From contig CANHMJ010000002.1 in NCBI GenBank assembly GCA_947461805.1, positions 1 to 37,097 of the forward strand: a DNA stretch of 37,097 nt, written 5' to 3'. Each line of letters opens with the position of its first letter. The first letter of the stretch is position 1. The stretch comes from Burkholderiaceae bacterium. GTDB taxonomy: Bacteria; Pseudomonadota; Gammaproteobacteria; Burkholderiales; Burkholderiaceae. Below, in pieces: positions 1 through 7,835 of the stretch. The notes under the pieces are model-generated. The model made no database searches, was not told where the DNA came from, and saw nothing but the letters and a program-made list of their open reading frames with translations. A program made the translations under genes and the position numbers.

Positions 1-84
1 AAAATCAAGCAAAACAGGCTTATCAGATTGGAGAACATCTTGCTCGAATGAAGCGTCACTGACGTATTTAATGCCGGCACCCAT
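1..84 (-). CDS. trxA: Thioredoxin, N-terminal 28 residues only (cut by window edge)
   Basis: The reverse strand reads MGAGIKYVSDASFEQDVL, then QSDKPVLLDF, up to the window edge. This is the typical start of bacterial thioredoxin 1, just before the WCGPC active site, which lies outside. An AAGGAA ribosome binding site sits about six bases before the ATG at 84, which supports the start. Thioredoxin reduces cytoplasmic disulfides. The gene is divergent from addB, so the 97 bases between them must carry both promoters. The call rests on N-terminal similarity only, since the active site cannot be seen. Confidence 0.8.
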   Translation of the reverse strand, partial: MGAGIKYVSDASFEQDVLQSDKPVLLDF

Positions 85-181
85 GAAAAATTCCTTATTT
101 ATTAGTATGTCGAAGCTTATATTAGCAATAAGCCAGCTTTCCTGCCTAAAACAACAGATTACCGCATAAATCCAATCGCCC

Positions 182-3100
182 ATGAAAACCCCCGCTGCCT
201 TTCCGAGCATCTCTTTGCGTGATACGCCAGGATATGGGCGGCCGCAGGCGTGGTCGGTTCGTCCTGATCGGAATGCGCTAGAAACCCTCTCTGGCGGTAT
301 ATGGAATGTGGCCAAGCAAACAGGTCAGCGACCCCTGGTTGTCTTGAGTACGGCTGGACCATTAATGGCCTTGCGCAGTAGTTTGGAGCGCCATCGCCCC
401 GCAGAAATCAACCCCCAGATTGCCTTTTTGCCGGAGGTAATGAGTCTGCAGGATTGGCTGGGATCTGCCCCGCAAAGCTGGGTATTTCCAAAAGCCCAAA
501 CACCCCTAGAGCGTTGGTTAGCGGTGCATGCCGCACTTCAAGCGCACCCCAAACTGCGTGTCTGGTTTAAGGCGGAGAGTGAGGCAGGAGCATGGGGTTT
601 AGCTCAGGCCATTATTGCCGCCTGCGACACCTTATCGAGCACTGTGTTGTCCCAGTTATCCCTGTCGCCACTTGCGCTCGATCCCCAAGAGGGCGCGTCA
701 TCGGCTGATGCATGGTTGTCCTCATTAGAGCAATTGCTGGATAACGCGATCGAACAGGCTTATCCAGCACTAGCCCGCAAGGTGGTCGACCGAGAGGCAG
801 AGGTATTGCTGCTCTTTTGGCGTTACCTCAGCGATGCAGGTAACCCGATTGTGCGTAAGCACCTTGCACTCGCAGCATACTTACGGACTGCAAAAGAGGC
901 GCAGCATGCAAGGCCTTTTATTTGGGTTCAAACCGCCGATGGCCTCGCAAGTGATCGCGCTGTGATGCAGCGCTTTATGGACGAGTACGCAGTTCATGCT
1001 CCAGTAATTGATATTGGTCTGAACTGGAGCGATGTTGGCTTGTGGCCCGAAGCATTATCGGCGGTAGAGGGTGAAGCAAGCCAAGCAAAACAAGACGCGA
1101 TTCACAATGCCAAAACCGCGTATCGAGGTCAGTGGCGCTTGCTCTCGGCCAATCGATTTGAAGAGTTGGCATGGATGGCTGCCAAAAGCGTTGAGCAGCA
1201 CATCATCGCTGGCAAGAAAAACATCGCACTCGTTGCTCAAGACCGTTTAGCGGCCCGCCGAACCCGCGCACTCTTGGCGCGTTTTGGTCGAGCGCTCGCG
1301 ATTCGGGATGAAACGGGCTGGAAGTTATCGACGACGCGCGCTGCAGCAGCCCTGCACAGTTGGCTCTCCCTGATCCGCGCGCCCAAAGAGGGTCCTAGTG
1401 CTGCCGATCTATTGGAGTTTTTACAAAACCCGTTTGTCGATATATCAGCCATCTTAGGAAAAGATCCCCAAGACTGCAACGGCTTGATTGCCGAACTGGA
1501 AGATCGCCTGATCGCCAGCCAAGCCCATTCAGGATGGGAATCGTTCTACATTGCAATGGAAGGGGTGCGCTACGGCAACGTATTTCGTCAAGCGCCCGCC
1601 AATCCCTTGCTATTAGAGTTGCTTCAGCGCGTGCGTGGCCGCGCGGTTCAGTGGCGCAGTAAAAATGTGGATGTAAGGCAGGCCTACCAGCAGTTACAAG
1701 GCGACATCGCAGCATTTGGTATGGCAACGACCTTGGCTGCAGACTCTGCTGGCAAGCAATTGCTGGATGTACTTTTGACCTTAGAGATGCCATTGCAGAC
1801 AAGTGCGACGAAGCCAATCCAGCTGCGACTCAGCGAATGGATCAGCCTTTTAAGCTCGGCAATCGAAGAGGCTTCCTATCAAGAGGACAGTAAGCAGGCG
1901 CAGGCCAATCTCAGTATCTTGCCCTTAAGTTCTACGCGCTTGCGAGAATTCGATGCCGTGATTGTGGTTGGCTGCGATGAAAATCTGTTGCCGGCATTTT
2001 CTGAGCCGCCCTTGTTTTTTTCAGAAGCGCTCAATCGACTGCTGCACGGATCGACGATTGAAAATGAATTCAAACAACAAGCGCGCGATCTCTCGCAGCT
2101 CTTAGTGAGTTGCCCCGCAGTGGATTTGCTCTGGCAAAGTAAAAGCAGTAATGGTGAGCCCATTCGTGCTGCTGCATGGATTCAGCGTTTGCAAATGGCC
2201 TTGCCAGATTGGAAGCGAGATGACCAGGATACCTCCACTGGAGGCGTAAAACGCGTGGGCTATAGCGAGCGCATGGACGGCGCCAGCGCGACGCCCAATG
2301 CGGCATTACCTTTGCCTTTATCCATGAGCCCCAGTGCATATCGCACCTTACGTGACTGCCCTTATCGTTACTATGTCCGCAGTTTGCTTGGCTTGCGCAA
2401 GCAACATGGCTTTGATGACGGCGTCGACGCATCCCTAGCTGGGCAAACCATTCATTCGGTATTGCATCAATTTTTCCGGGCACTCAAAACCGAAGAGCAA
2501 ACCAATTTGGCTGCGATTGCCTATGGTAGTCCTGCGCGACGTGCGTGGATGGTGCAGCATTTAAACCAGACGTCTGAGCGGATTTTTGCCAGGTTGATTG
2601 AGGGCGACGAGCGCGTGCTGGGTGTACTGCGCGATTGGCAAAAACAAATTCCGAGCTTTATTGAGTGGGAATTGCAACGCGAGGCCGAAGGCTGGCATTA
2701 CCTTGATGGCGAAATTCAGGTTGGCTTTGATTTGTCGTTCACAACCGAGGACGGAGACCTGCGGATGATGCGCATCGAAGGGTATGTGGATCGCATCGAT
2801 ACCCATATTGATTCGGCAAGCGCAGCAGTGCTCGACTATAAGCACCAGACAGTAAAAAAAGTGCGCGATCGTGCCGCTGGCGTTTTAGATGATCCGCAGT
2901 TGTTAATCTATGCACGCGCAGTGACGGATGCCGACTCCAATGTGCCGATGCAAGGGCGATCGGTTACGGAAGCGGGGTGGGTTGCGCTGAAAACCGAATT
3001 AAAAAATGGCCATGGCAGCGCAGAGCGTTCGGTTGCCGTTGCCGACCTAGCCGATACGGCCAAGCAATCCATCGCACAAATGACCGAGGATGTGGAGCTA

Positions 3101-3193
3101 TTGTGGGCGCGTAAAACCATCAATGCATTTGCACCCGATAGTGTGTGCCGTTATTGTGAGTCGCGCGGTATTTGCAGAAAGGGGATGTGGTGA
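182..3193 (+). CDS. addB: AddB-like PD-(D/E)XK nuclease / inactivated helicase subunit
   Basis: A 1003-residue protein with the layout of the AddB subunit of the AddAB helicase-nuclease, which processes double-strand DNA ends for RecA. The N-terminal two thirds resemble a degenerate superfamily I helicase. The C-terminal part is a RecB-type nuclease: GYVDRID, then LDYKHQT with D885 and K887 as likely catalytic residues. C726 (DCPYRYY) and C989, C992 and C998 near the end match the four cysteines that hold the [4Fe-4S] cluster in AddB. The gene directly precedes addA and overlaps it by four bases, so the subunits are probably translationally coupled. No strong ribosome binding site precedes the ATG at 182, so the start is less certain than the rest. 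Confidence 0.9.
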   Translation: MKTPAAFPSISLRDTPGYGRPQAWSVRPDRNALETLSGGIWNVAKQTGQRPLVVLSTAGPLMALRSSLERHRPAEINPQIAFLPEVMSLQDWLGSAPQSWVFPKAQTPLERWLAVHAALQAHPKLRVWFKAESEAGAWGLAQAIIAACDTLSSTVLSQLSLSPLALDPQEGASSADAWLSSLEQLLDNAIEQAYPALARKVVDREAEVLLLFWRYLSDAGNPIVRKHLALAAYLRTAKEAQHARPFIWVQTADGLASDRAVMQRFMDEYAVHAPVIDIGLNWSDVGLWPEALSAVEGEASQAKQDAIHNAKTAYRGQWRLLSANRFEELAWMAAKSVEQHIIAGKKNIALVAQDRLAARRTRALLARFGRALAIRDETGWKLSTTRAAAALHSWLSLIRAPKEGPSAADLLEFLQNPFVDISAILGKDPQDCNGLIAELEDRLIASQAHSGWESFYIAMEGVRYGNVFRQAPANPLLLELLQRVRGRAVQWRSKNVDVRQAYQQLQGDIAAFGMATTLAADSAGKQLLDVLLTLEMPLQTSATKPIQLRLSEWISLLSSAIEEASYQEDSKQAQANLSILPLSSTRLREFDAVIVVGCDENLLPAFSEPPLFFSEALNRLLHGSTIENEFKQQARDLSQLLVSCPAVDLLWQSKSSNGEPIRAAAWIQRLQMALPDWKRDDQDTSTGGVKRVGYSERMDGASATPNAALPLPLSMSPSAYRTLRDCPYRYYVRSLLGLRKQHGFDDGVDASLAGQTIHSVLHQFFRALKTEEQTNLAAIAYGSPARRAWMVQHLNQTSERIFARLIEGDERVLGVLRDWQKQIPSFIEWELQREAEGWHYLDGEIQVGFDLSFTTEDGDLRMMRIEGYVDRIDTHIDSASAAVLDYKHQTVKKVRDRAAGVLDDPQLLIYARAVTDADSNVPMQGRSVTEAGWVALKTELKNGHGSAERSVAVADLADTAKQSIAQMTEDVELLWARKTINAFAPDSVCRYCESRGICRKGMW

Positions 3194-6100
3194 CCCGAGC
3201 GCAATCCAATCAGCAACGCGCGTGCGATCCAGCGCGCTCAGTGATGGTGTCCGCTTGCGCCGGTAGCGGCAAGACCTGGCTGCTAGTGGCGCGTCTGGTA
3301 CGCATCTTATTGGCCGGAGCCAAGCCCCATGAAATTCTGGCATTAACGTTTACGCGCAAGGCTGCCCAAGAGATGCGCGAGCGCTTGTATGGTCTCTTGG
3401 AGCAATTTGCCCGATGCGATGAGGCAACATTACTTGCTGCCCTGCTTGAGCGTGGCCTGAATGACACCGAGGCGCAAGCCGCCGTACCCCAAGCCCGTGC
3501 CTTATATGAAACCGTGCTAGCCAGCCCACAAGCCATTGTGATTGATACCTTCCATGGCTGGTTTGGCAAGCTCTTGGGCGCTGCCCCGGTATCGATTGGC
3601 ATTCAGCCAGGATTTAGTTTGCGCGAAGATAGTAAGCGCCTACAGGAGGAATGTTTAGCCGATTGGTGGAGTCAAGTACCCGAGGAGCTTAAGTCCCATT
3701 ACGAAACCCTATTACAACAGCTCGGTGCTCATGAAACCCTGCAATTTTTAACAGGCAGCTACAGTGCATTTAAGCAACGGGGTGCGTGGACTTTTTTTGA
3801 GGCGCACTGCGCCGAGCGGGGCACTACTCCCATTAAGGAGCTGCAAGGGATGCTGACGCAGGTTAGTGCGCCCGATGCCGTCTTGCGCTTGTGGAACACC
3901 CCGAATGCCCTTGCCGATTTAGAGCTCCTGATGCGTTGCTTTGCCAATAGTACGCAAACCGAAAAAAATTACTGTGCAGTAATTGAAAAAGCGATTGAAG
4001 CCAAAAAAGCCGGATTGGATATTACGCAACTCAACGAGTTAATCGCAGCGCTTGAAGCGATTTTCTTAACGAAAGATAAAACGCCGCGCACCGCCAATTC
4101 CAAAGTATCCGCGGATCTAAAAAAATGGCTGAACAAAACCGATCAGGGCATCAGCGAATCCAGTTACATTGCCTGCAAAGAGGCCTGGGCAGAAGCATTT
4201 TTAGCCAATGTTCAGCGTGAGCGCGAAGCATCTGCTCTAAAACTGAATACCGCCTGGTTTGCCATGAGCGCAGCGATGCTTGCCCATGTGCAGACCAGCA
4301 AAGAGGCGATGCGCGTGCGTGATTTTGATGACTTGGAGATTGGAGTAAGTCAGCTCATGGCGGATTCGAGCCATGCGGCTTACCTCCAGGCTCGGCTCGA
4401 TTCACGCTACCAGCATATCTTGATTGATGAGTTTCAGGATACCAACCCATTGCAGTGGCAGATCTTACGGTCGTGGTTGGAGGGCTATGGCGCTGACGTG
4501 AGCAAGCCGAGTATTTTTATTGTGGGCGATCCAAAGCAATCAATTTACCGTTTTCGGCGCGCCGACCCACGTCTTTTTAACACTGCAAAAGAATTTTTGC
4601 AGGGCGAGCTGGGCGCGGATTTAATTGAGCTCGACGTGACTCGGCGTAATGCGCCAAACATTAATGATGCCGTTAATCGTACCTTTACCAGCGCACTCTT
4701 GCCAGAAAGCTACCCCTATACGCTGCAAACTACGGCATGGACAGCACCACACTCGCTGGATGCAAGAGCAAATGCAGTCAATCAAGGTGAAGCCTATTTA
4801 CTCCCTTTAATTCCTCTGGTAGAACACGAGACGCATGAGCGATCGGGCAATGCCTTTGCAGGCCCATTGCCGGATTCGAGTGAGACGGGCAGTGTCGTGC
4901 AGCGCTATTGTGAGGGCCAGCGTATCGCCCAAATTATTCGCGAGGTGATGCAAACGCGTCGTGTGCTGGAGTCGGTGGATGGGGAGCAAGTTTGGCGCGA
5001 TCCGCGGCCAAGCGATTTCTTACTTTTAGTTAAGCGCCGCAAGTATTTACCGCAGTACGAGCGCGCCATGCGTGAAGCCGAACTTGCTTTTGAAAGTTCA
5101 CGCCTTGGGGGCTTATTAAATACCCTGGAGATTGATGATCTGATTGCACTCTTAACCGTACTCGTTACTCCACGCCATGATTTGCCATTGGCGCAGGTGT
5201 TGCGTAGCCCTCTTTTTGGAGCAAATGAAGATCAAATGCAGTCGCTGGCAATTTCGCTTGCAAGTGAGGGCTACCGATCTTGGTGGGACGCCTTGCAGGC
5301 TAGCCCCGATCCAGTATTACTGAAAGCAGGACGATACCTCGAGCACTGGCGTATTTTAGGGGAGCACTTACCGGTACATGACTTACTCGATCAAATTTAT
5401 GCCGAAAATGATGTACGCATGCGCTATGCGATTGCCTCCGATGATTTACTGAGGCCGCAGGTTTTGGCCAACATCGATGCCTTTTTAGAGCTCGCCCTCA
5501 ATCACGATGGTGGGCGCTATCCGAGTTTAGGTCGCTTTATTGCGGAGATGAAGGCCATGCGCCAGGGCGATGATGATGAAACTCCAGATGAAGGAGAAAT
5601 GGATCTGGATGGCGAGACCGCAGAAACCATTGAACTTGAGGATGCCAGCGCACTCTCCGACGCCGATCGCAATAAACGCGTACGCATGATGACCGTGCAT
5701 GGCGCTAAAGGATTGGAAGCGCCATTTGTGATTTTGCTGGATACCAACCACACCACTGGTATGAATCAGCACCGCGGCATCTTGTTAGATTGGCCCCCCA
5801 ATGAAGTTGCCCCGATTCATTTATCCGCTTATACCAAGGACACCATTACCAGTCCCCGCACGCAGATTCAGGAAGAAGAGCAGCGCATTGCCCGCAATGA
5901 AAACTGGAATGCACTTTATGTGGCCATGACCCGTGCCAAGCAAGGGCTTTGGATCAGTGGCGTAGCGACATCCTCCGCTAAAGAAGGTGGCCTTAATGTT
6001 GATTCCTGGTATCACCGCATTCAATCGGCTGAGCTATCGGATTATGTTGTATCAAAGGAAGTAGCTGCCGCCCCAGATGATGCAAGATCTACCTCCCAAA

Positions 6101-6762
6101 GCCAAGGCGAAGGTCAAAGCGATTCAGGCATGCCATTTTCGATCGATGACTTCGTACTCGACTGGGATTTGGCGCAATCCAGTCATGCCTTGCAACAAGC
6201 GAACATTGAAAGCGGCACTGCAAGTATTAATACTGCAGTTAATTCAACAGAGCCCGAGATTGACCCCCGTATTTTGGAAGACGGTGTGTATTTTCATGCG
6301 CTCTTGGAGTGCTGCACATTACAAAGTGGCGGTACTGCCGCTGATTTGCCGAGTCTGACTCATACTATGAATTGGTTCGGGATTGATGAGGCAAGGGCTA
6401 CGCTAGCTCTGTCGCGGGCTAAAACGGTCTTACAAACGGATACCTTGAAGCCCTACTTGCTGGATGGTAACTGGATTCAGGCGTGGAATGAAATTGATGT
6501 ACTCATTTCCGCTGATGTAACGCAAGAAGCAGGTGAAAACAGTAAAACCATTCATACACGGTTTGATCGTTTAGTTGAGTTTGCGGATCGCTTGGTGATT
6601 TTGGATTACAAACTCAGCCTACCCAAGGAAGGCGATCACAAATCCGCCCTGTATCAAAAGCAGTTGCAGCAGTACGCGACTGGACTGCAAGGCCTCCGAA
6701 ACGATAAACCCATTGCAGCTTATTTGGTTTCAGCGGAGGGAGAGCTGCTGCAATTGGTTTGA
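3190..6762 (+). CDS. addA: AddA-like UvrD-family helicase-nuclease subunit
   Basis: About 1190 residues with all main superfamily I helicase motifs: Walker A (CAGSGKT, near residue 23), the DEFQDTNP Walker B region, GDPKQSIYRFR, TVHGAKGLE and YVAMTRAK. A C-terminal nuclease domain carries RFDRLVEF followed by ILDYKLS. It is the motor and second nuclease of AddAB, for end resection in the cytoplasm. The start is best placed at the GTG at 3190, which overlaps the addB stop as GTGA and has AAAGGGG (3178-3184) five bases upstream. The frame is open back to a TTG at 3172, but that codon has no ribosome binding site. An acidic stretch lies in the 2B-like region before motif V. The gene ends ten bases from the convergent exoX. 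Confidence 0.93.
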   Translation: MTRAQSNQQRACDPARSVMVSACAGSGKTWLLVARLVRILLAGAKPHEILALTFTRKAAQEMRERLYGLLEQFARCDEATLLAALLERGLNDTEAQAAVPQARALYETVLASPQAIVIDTFHGWFGKLLGAAPVSIGIQPGFSLREDSKRLQEECLADWWSQVPEELKSHYETLLQQLGAHETLQFLTGSYSAFKQRGAWTFFEAHCAERGTTPIKELQGMLTQVSAPDAVLRLWNTPNALADLELLMRCFANSTQTEKNYCAVIEKAIEAKKAGLDITQLNELIAALEAIFLTKDKTPRTANSKVSADLKKWLNKTDQGISESSYIACKEAWAEAFLANVQREREASALKLNTAWFAMSAAMLAHVQTSKEAMRVRDFDDLEIGVSQLMADSSHAAYLQARLDSRYQHILIDEFQDTNPLQWQILRSWLEGYGADVSKPSIFIVGDPKQSIYRFRRADPRLFNTAKEFLQGELGADLIELDVTRRNAPNINDAVNRTFTSALLPESYPYTLQTTAWTAPHSLDARANAVNQGEAYLLPLIPLVEHETHERSGNAFAGPLPDSSETGSVVQRYCEGQRIAQIIREVMQTRRVLESVDGEQVWRDPRPSDFLLLVKRRKYLPQYERAMREAELAFESSRLGGLLNTLEIDDLIALLTVLVTPRHDLPLAQVLRSPLFGANEDQMQSLAISLASEGYRSWWDALQASPDPVLLKAGRYLEHWRILGEHLPVHDLLDQIYAENDVRMRYAIASDDLLRPQVLANIDAFLELALNHDGGRYPSLGRFIAEMKAMRQGDDDETPDEGEMDLDGETAETIELEDASALSDADRNKRVRMMTVHGAKGLEAPFVILLDTNHTTGMNQHRGILLDWPPNEVAPIHLSAYTKDTITSPRTQIQEEEQRIARNENWNALYVAMTRAKQGLWISGVATSSAKEGGLNVDSWYHRIQSAELSDYVVSKEVAAAPDDARSTSQSQGEGQSDSGMPFSIDDFVLDWDLAQSSHALQQANIESGTASINTAVNSTEPEIDPRILEDGVYFHALLECCTLQSGGTAADLPSLTHTMNWFGIDEARATLALSRAKTVLQTDTLKPYLLDGNWIQAWNEIDVLISADVTQEAGENSKTIHTRFDRLVEFADRLVILDYKLSLPKEGDHKSALYQKQLQQYATGLQGLRNDKPIAAYLVSAEGELLQLV

Positions 6763-6772
6763 GCCTACTCTA

Positions 6773-7438
6773 CTAGCCAGCCTCGAGGGCTTTGCGTAAG
6801 TAGGGATCAATATCGCCTTGGCCGAGTAACCATCGTTTGTAGTCGGCAGGTACCTCTGCGATTGCAACCCCTTTGTGTTTTCCAAAGGGCATGACGCTGG
6901 GGGATCGTGCGTTTTCTGAGGCAAGCCAAAGTGCTTCAATGCTGGTAATGGAGCGGGCTTGGCATATGTGCTGCAGGACGACGGCGCAGATCCCGACATC
7001 GGCTAGTGCGCTATGGGCATTTTTTAGCATGTCCTTTGCATTCTTGCGATCGAGAAAATACAGCAGGGCGCTTTGATTGTGGCTATCGAGATCAGGCCAA
7101 ATCGATCGGGCCAAGGCTAAGGTACAGATGCGCTTGATATCGGGATTACCAATGGCTTGCCAATCAAAATCGACGTTGTGACCAATCATGTATTGCGTAT
7201 CCGCTGGCAATGCAAAGGAAGCGCTCGGTGGGCAATCGATCAGCTCTTCATCCAAGATGTGGTGTGTTGCTAAAGCTCCCAAGCTAATCGGCTTGCCTGG
7301 GTTATAGCGTTGTACCCAAGGATTGCAGGTCGCAAATGGGCTTAAGGTGCTGAGCTCAAGCCATGCCGCCTCAATAATGACGGGATTATTTTTATCGGTT
7401 GCTTCGGTATCAAAAATGATGGTGATGGGCATGGGCAA
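6773..7438 (-). CDS. exoX: ExoX-like DEDDh 3'-5' exonuclease with C-terminal DUF3820 domain
   Basis: A 221-residue protein, close to the 220 residues of E. coli exonuclease X. Exo I is FDTEAT (D10, E12), Exo II is HNVDFD (D92), and Exo III is H142-x4-D147, which gives the full DEDDh metal-binding set. The ICTLALARSIWP stretch resembles the same region of E. coli ExoX. The C-terminus (MPFGKHKG to about 221) is the small DUF3820 domain also found in ExoX. The likely role is degradation of single-stranded 3' ends in mismatch repair or recombination. It converges on addA, another DNA-end-processing gene, but is not in its operon. The ATG at 7438 is taken as the start; MPMP offers a second ATG two codons later. 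Confidence 0.85.
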   Translation of the reverse strand: MPMPITIIFDTEATDKNNPVIIEAAWLELSTLSPFATCNPWVQRYNPGKPISLGALATHHILDEELIDCPPSASFALPADTQYMIGHNVDFDWQAIGNPDIKRICTLALARSIWPDLDSHNQSALLYFLDRKNAKDMLKNAHSALADVGICAVVLQHICQARSITSIEALWLASENARSPSVMPFGKHKGVAIAEVPADYKRWLLGQGDIDPYLRKALEAG

Positions 7439-7520
7439 TTGCCTGATGTGGTGTTTAGTGTGGATTCAGGTTAGCGACAAGGCTATTGATTTGATTTTAA
7501 GGTAATTGGAGTCGCATTTC

Positions 7521-7610
7521 ATGAGCCACCCAGTGCATACCTTCAGTTATAAGGCGATTTACCGTTTAAGCGCCTATGAACCTAGGTTTTGGCATGGAAA
7601 ATTTGATTAA
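7521..7610 (+). CDS. Possible 29-residue small ORF before a terminator
   Basis: This short frame starts with MSHPVHTFSYK and has GGAG nine bases before its ATG. It ends 23 bases before the inverted repeat at 7634-7655. I recognise no family, and a frame this short can occur by chance. It lies in the only gene-poor stretch over 300 bases (7439-7835). It could instead be part of a non-coding transcript. Confidence 0.2.
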   Translation: MSHPVHTFSYKAIYRLSAYEPRFWHGKFD

Positions 7611-7633
7611 GCAGCTCATCCGCTTGCTCAAAA

Positions 7634-7655
7634 AAAGACCGCCGAGGCGGTCTTT
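7634..7655 (-). terminator. Strong intrinsic terminator, mainly for the minus strand
   Basis: AAAGACCGCC, then GA, then GGCGGTCTTT forms a near-perfect ten-base-pair stem. On the minus strand it ends in a run of seven T (7636-7630), which makes a textbook intrinsic terminator. On the plus strand the T run is only three long, so it works less well in that direction. It separates exoX from the transporter region and lies directly behind the 18-codon frame at 7655-7711. Confidence 0.8.
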
Positions 7656-7711
7656 CAAACTTCAGGAGACAACTGTAATGCTGTAAAAGCGGTGTCGGCA
7701 TGTGCAATCAT
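7655..7711 (-). CDS. Possible 18-residue ORF with strong ribosome binding site
   Basis: On the minus strand GAGGAGGTCGC precedes an ATG that opens an 18-codon frame (MIAHADTAFTALQLSPEV). Its stop codon abuts the terminator at 7634-7655. A near-consensus ribosome binding site, a short frame and a T-rich terminator look like a self-contained small transcript or leader-peptide unit. I recognise no family. Upstream on this strand is the palindromic operator at 7767-7791, so it could be divergently controlled with the MHS transporter. Confidence 0.35.
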   Translation of the reverse strand: MIAHADTAFTALQLSPEV

Positions 7712-7766
7712 GCGACCTCCTCATTGTCCATGAATCCGGCCGTTAAAACAGAGGGAAAACCCCAAG

Positions 7767-7791
7767 ATTATTAATAATAATTATGCATAAT
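7767..7791. promoter_or_regulatory. Double palindromic operator before the MHS transporter
   Basis: Two perfect 12-bp palindromes lie one base apart: ATTATTAATAAT (7767-7778) and ATTATGCATAAT (7780-7791). A TATAAA at 7796-7801 could be the -10 box, so the palindromes would cover the -35 region. The first palindrome recurs exactly at 10528-10539 before the MarR-type gene. That suggests one regulator binds both places; which protein binds is inference. Confidence 0.6.
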
Positions 7792-7835
7792 TTCGTATAA
7801 AATCAACCCACCTTAACCAAAGTGGAGTTTGATAT

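Noticed and set aside
1395-2483. Long minus-strand frames inside addB (about 94-140 codons)
   Set aside because: They show no recognisable domain and fall opposite well-supported AddB sequence.
7660-7686. AGGAG followed by ATG CTG TAA, a two-codon frame on the plus strand
   Set aside because: A two-codon frame cannot be told from chance; its ribosome-like site overlaps the end of the minus-strand 18-codon frame.
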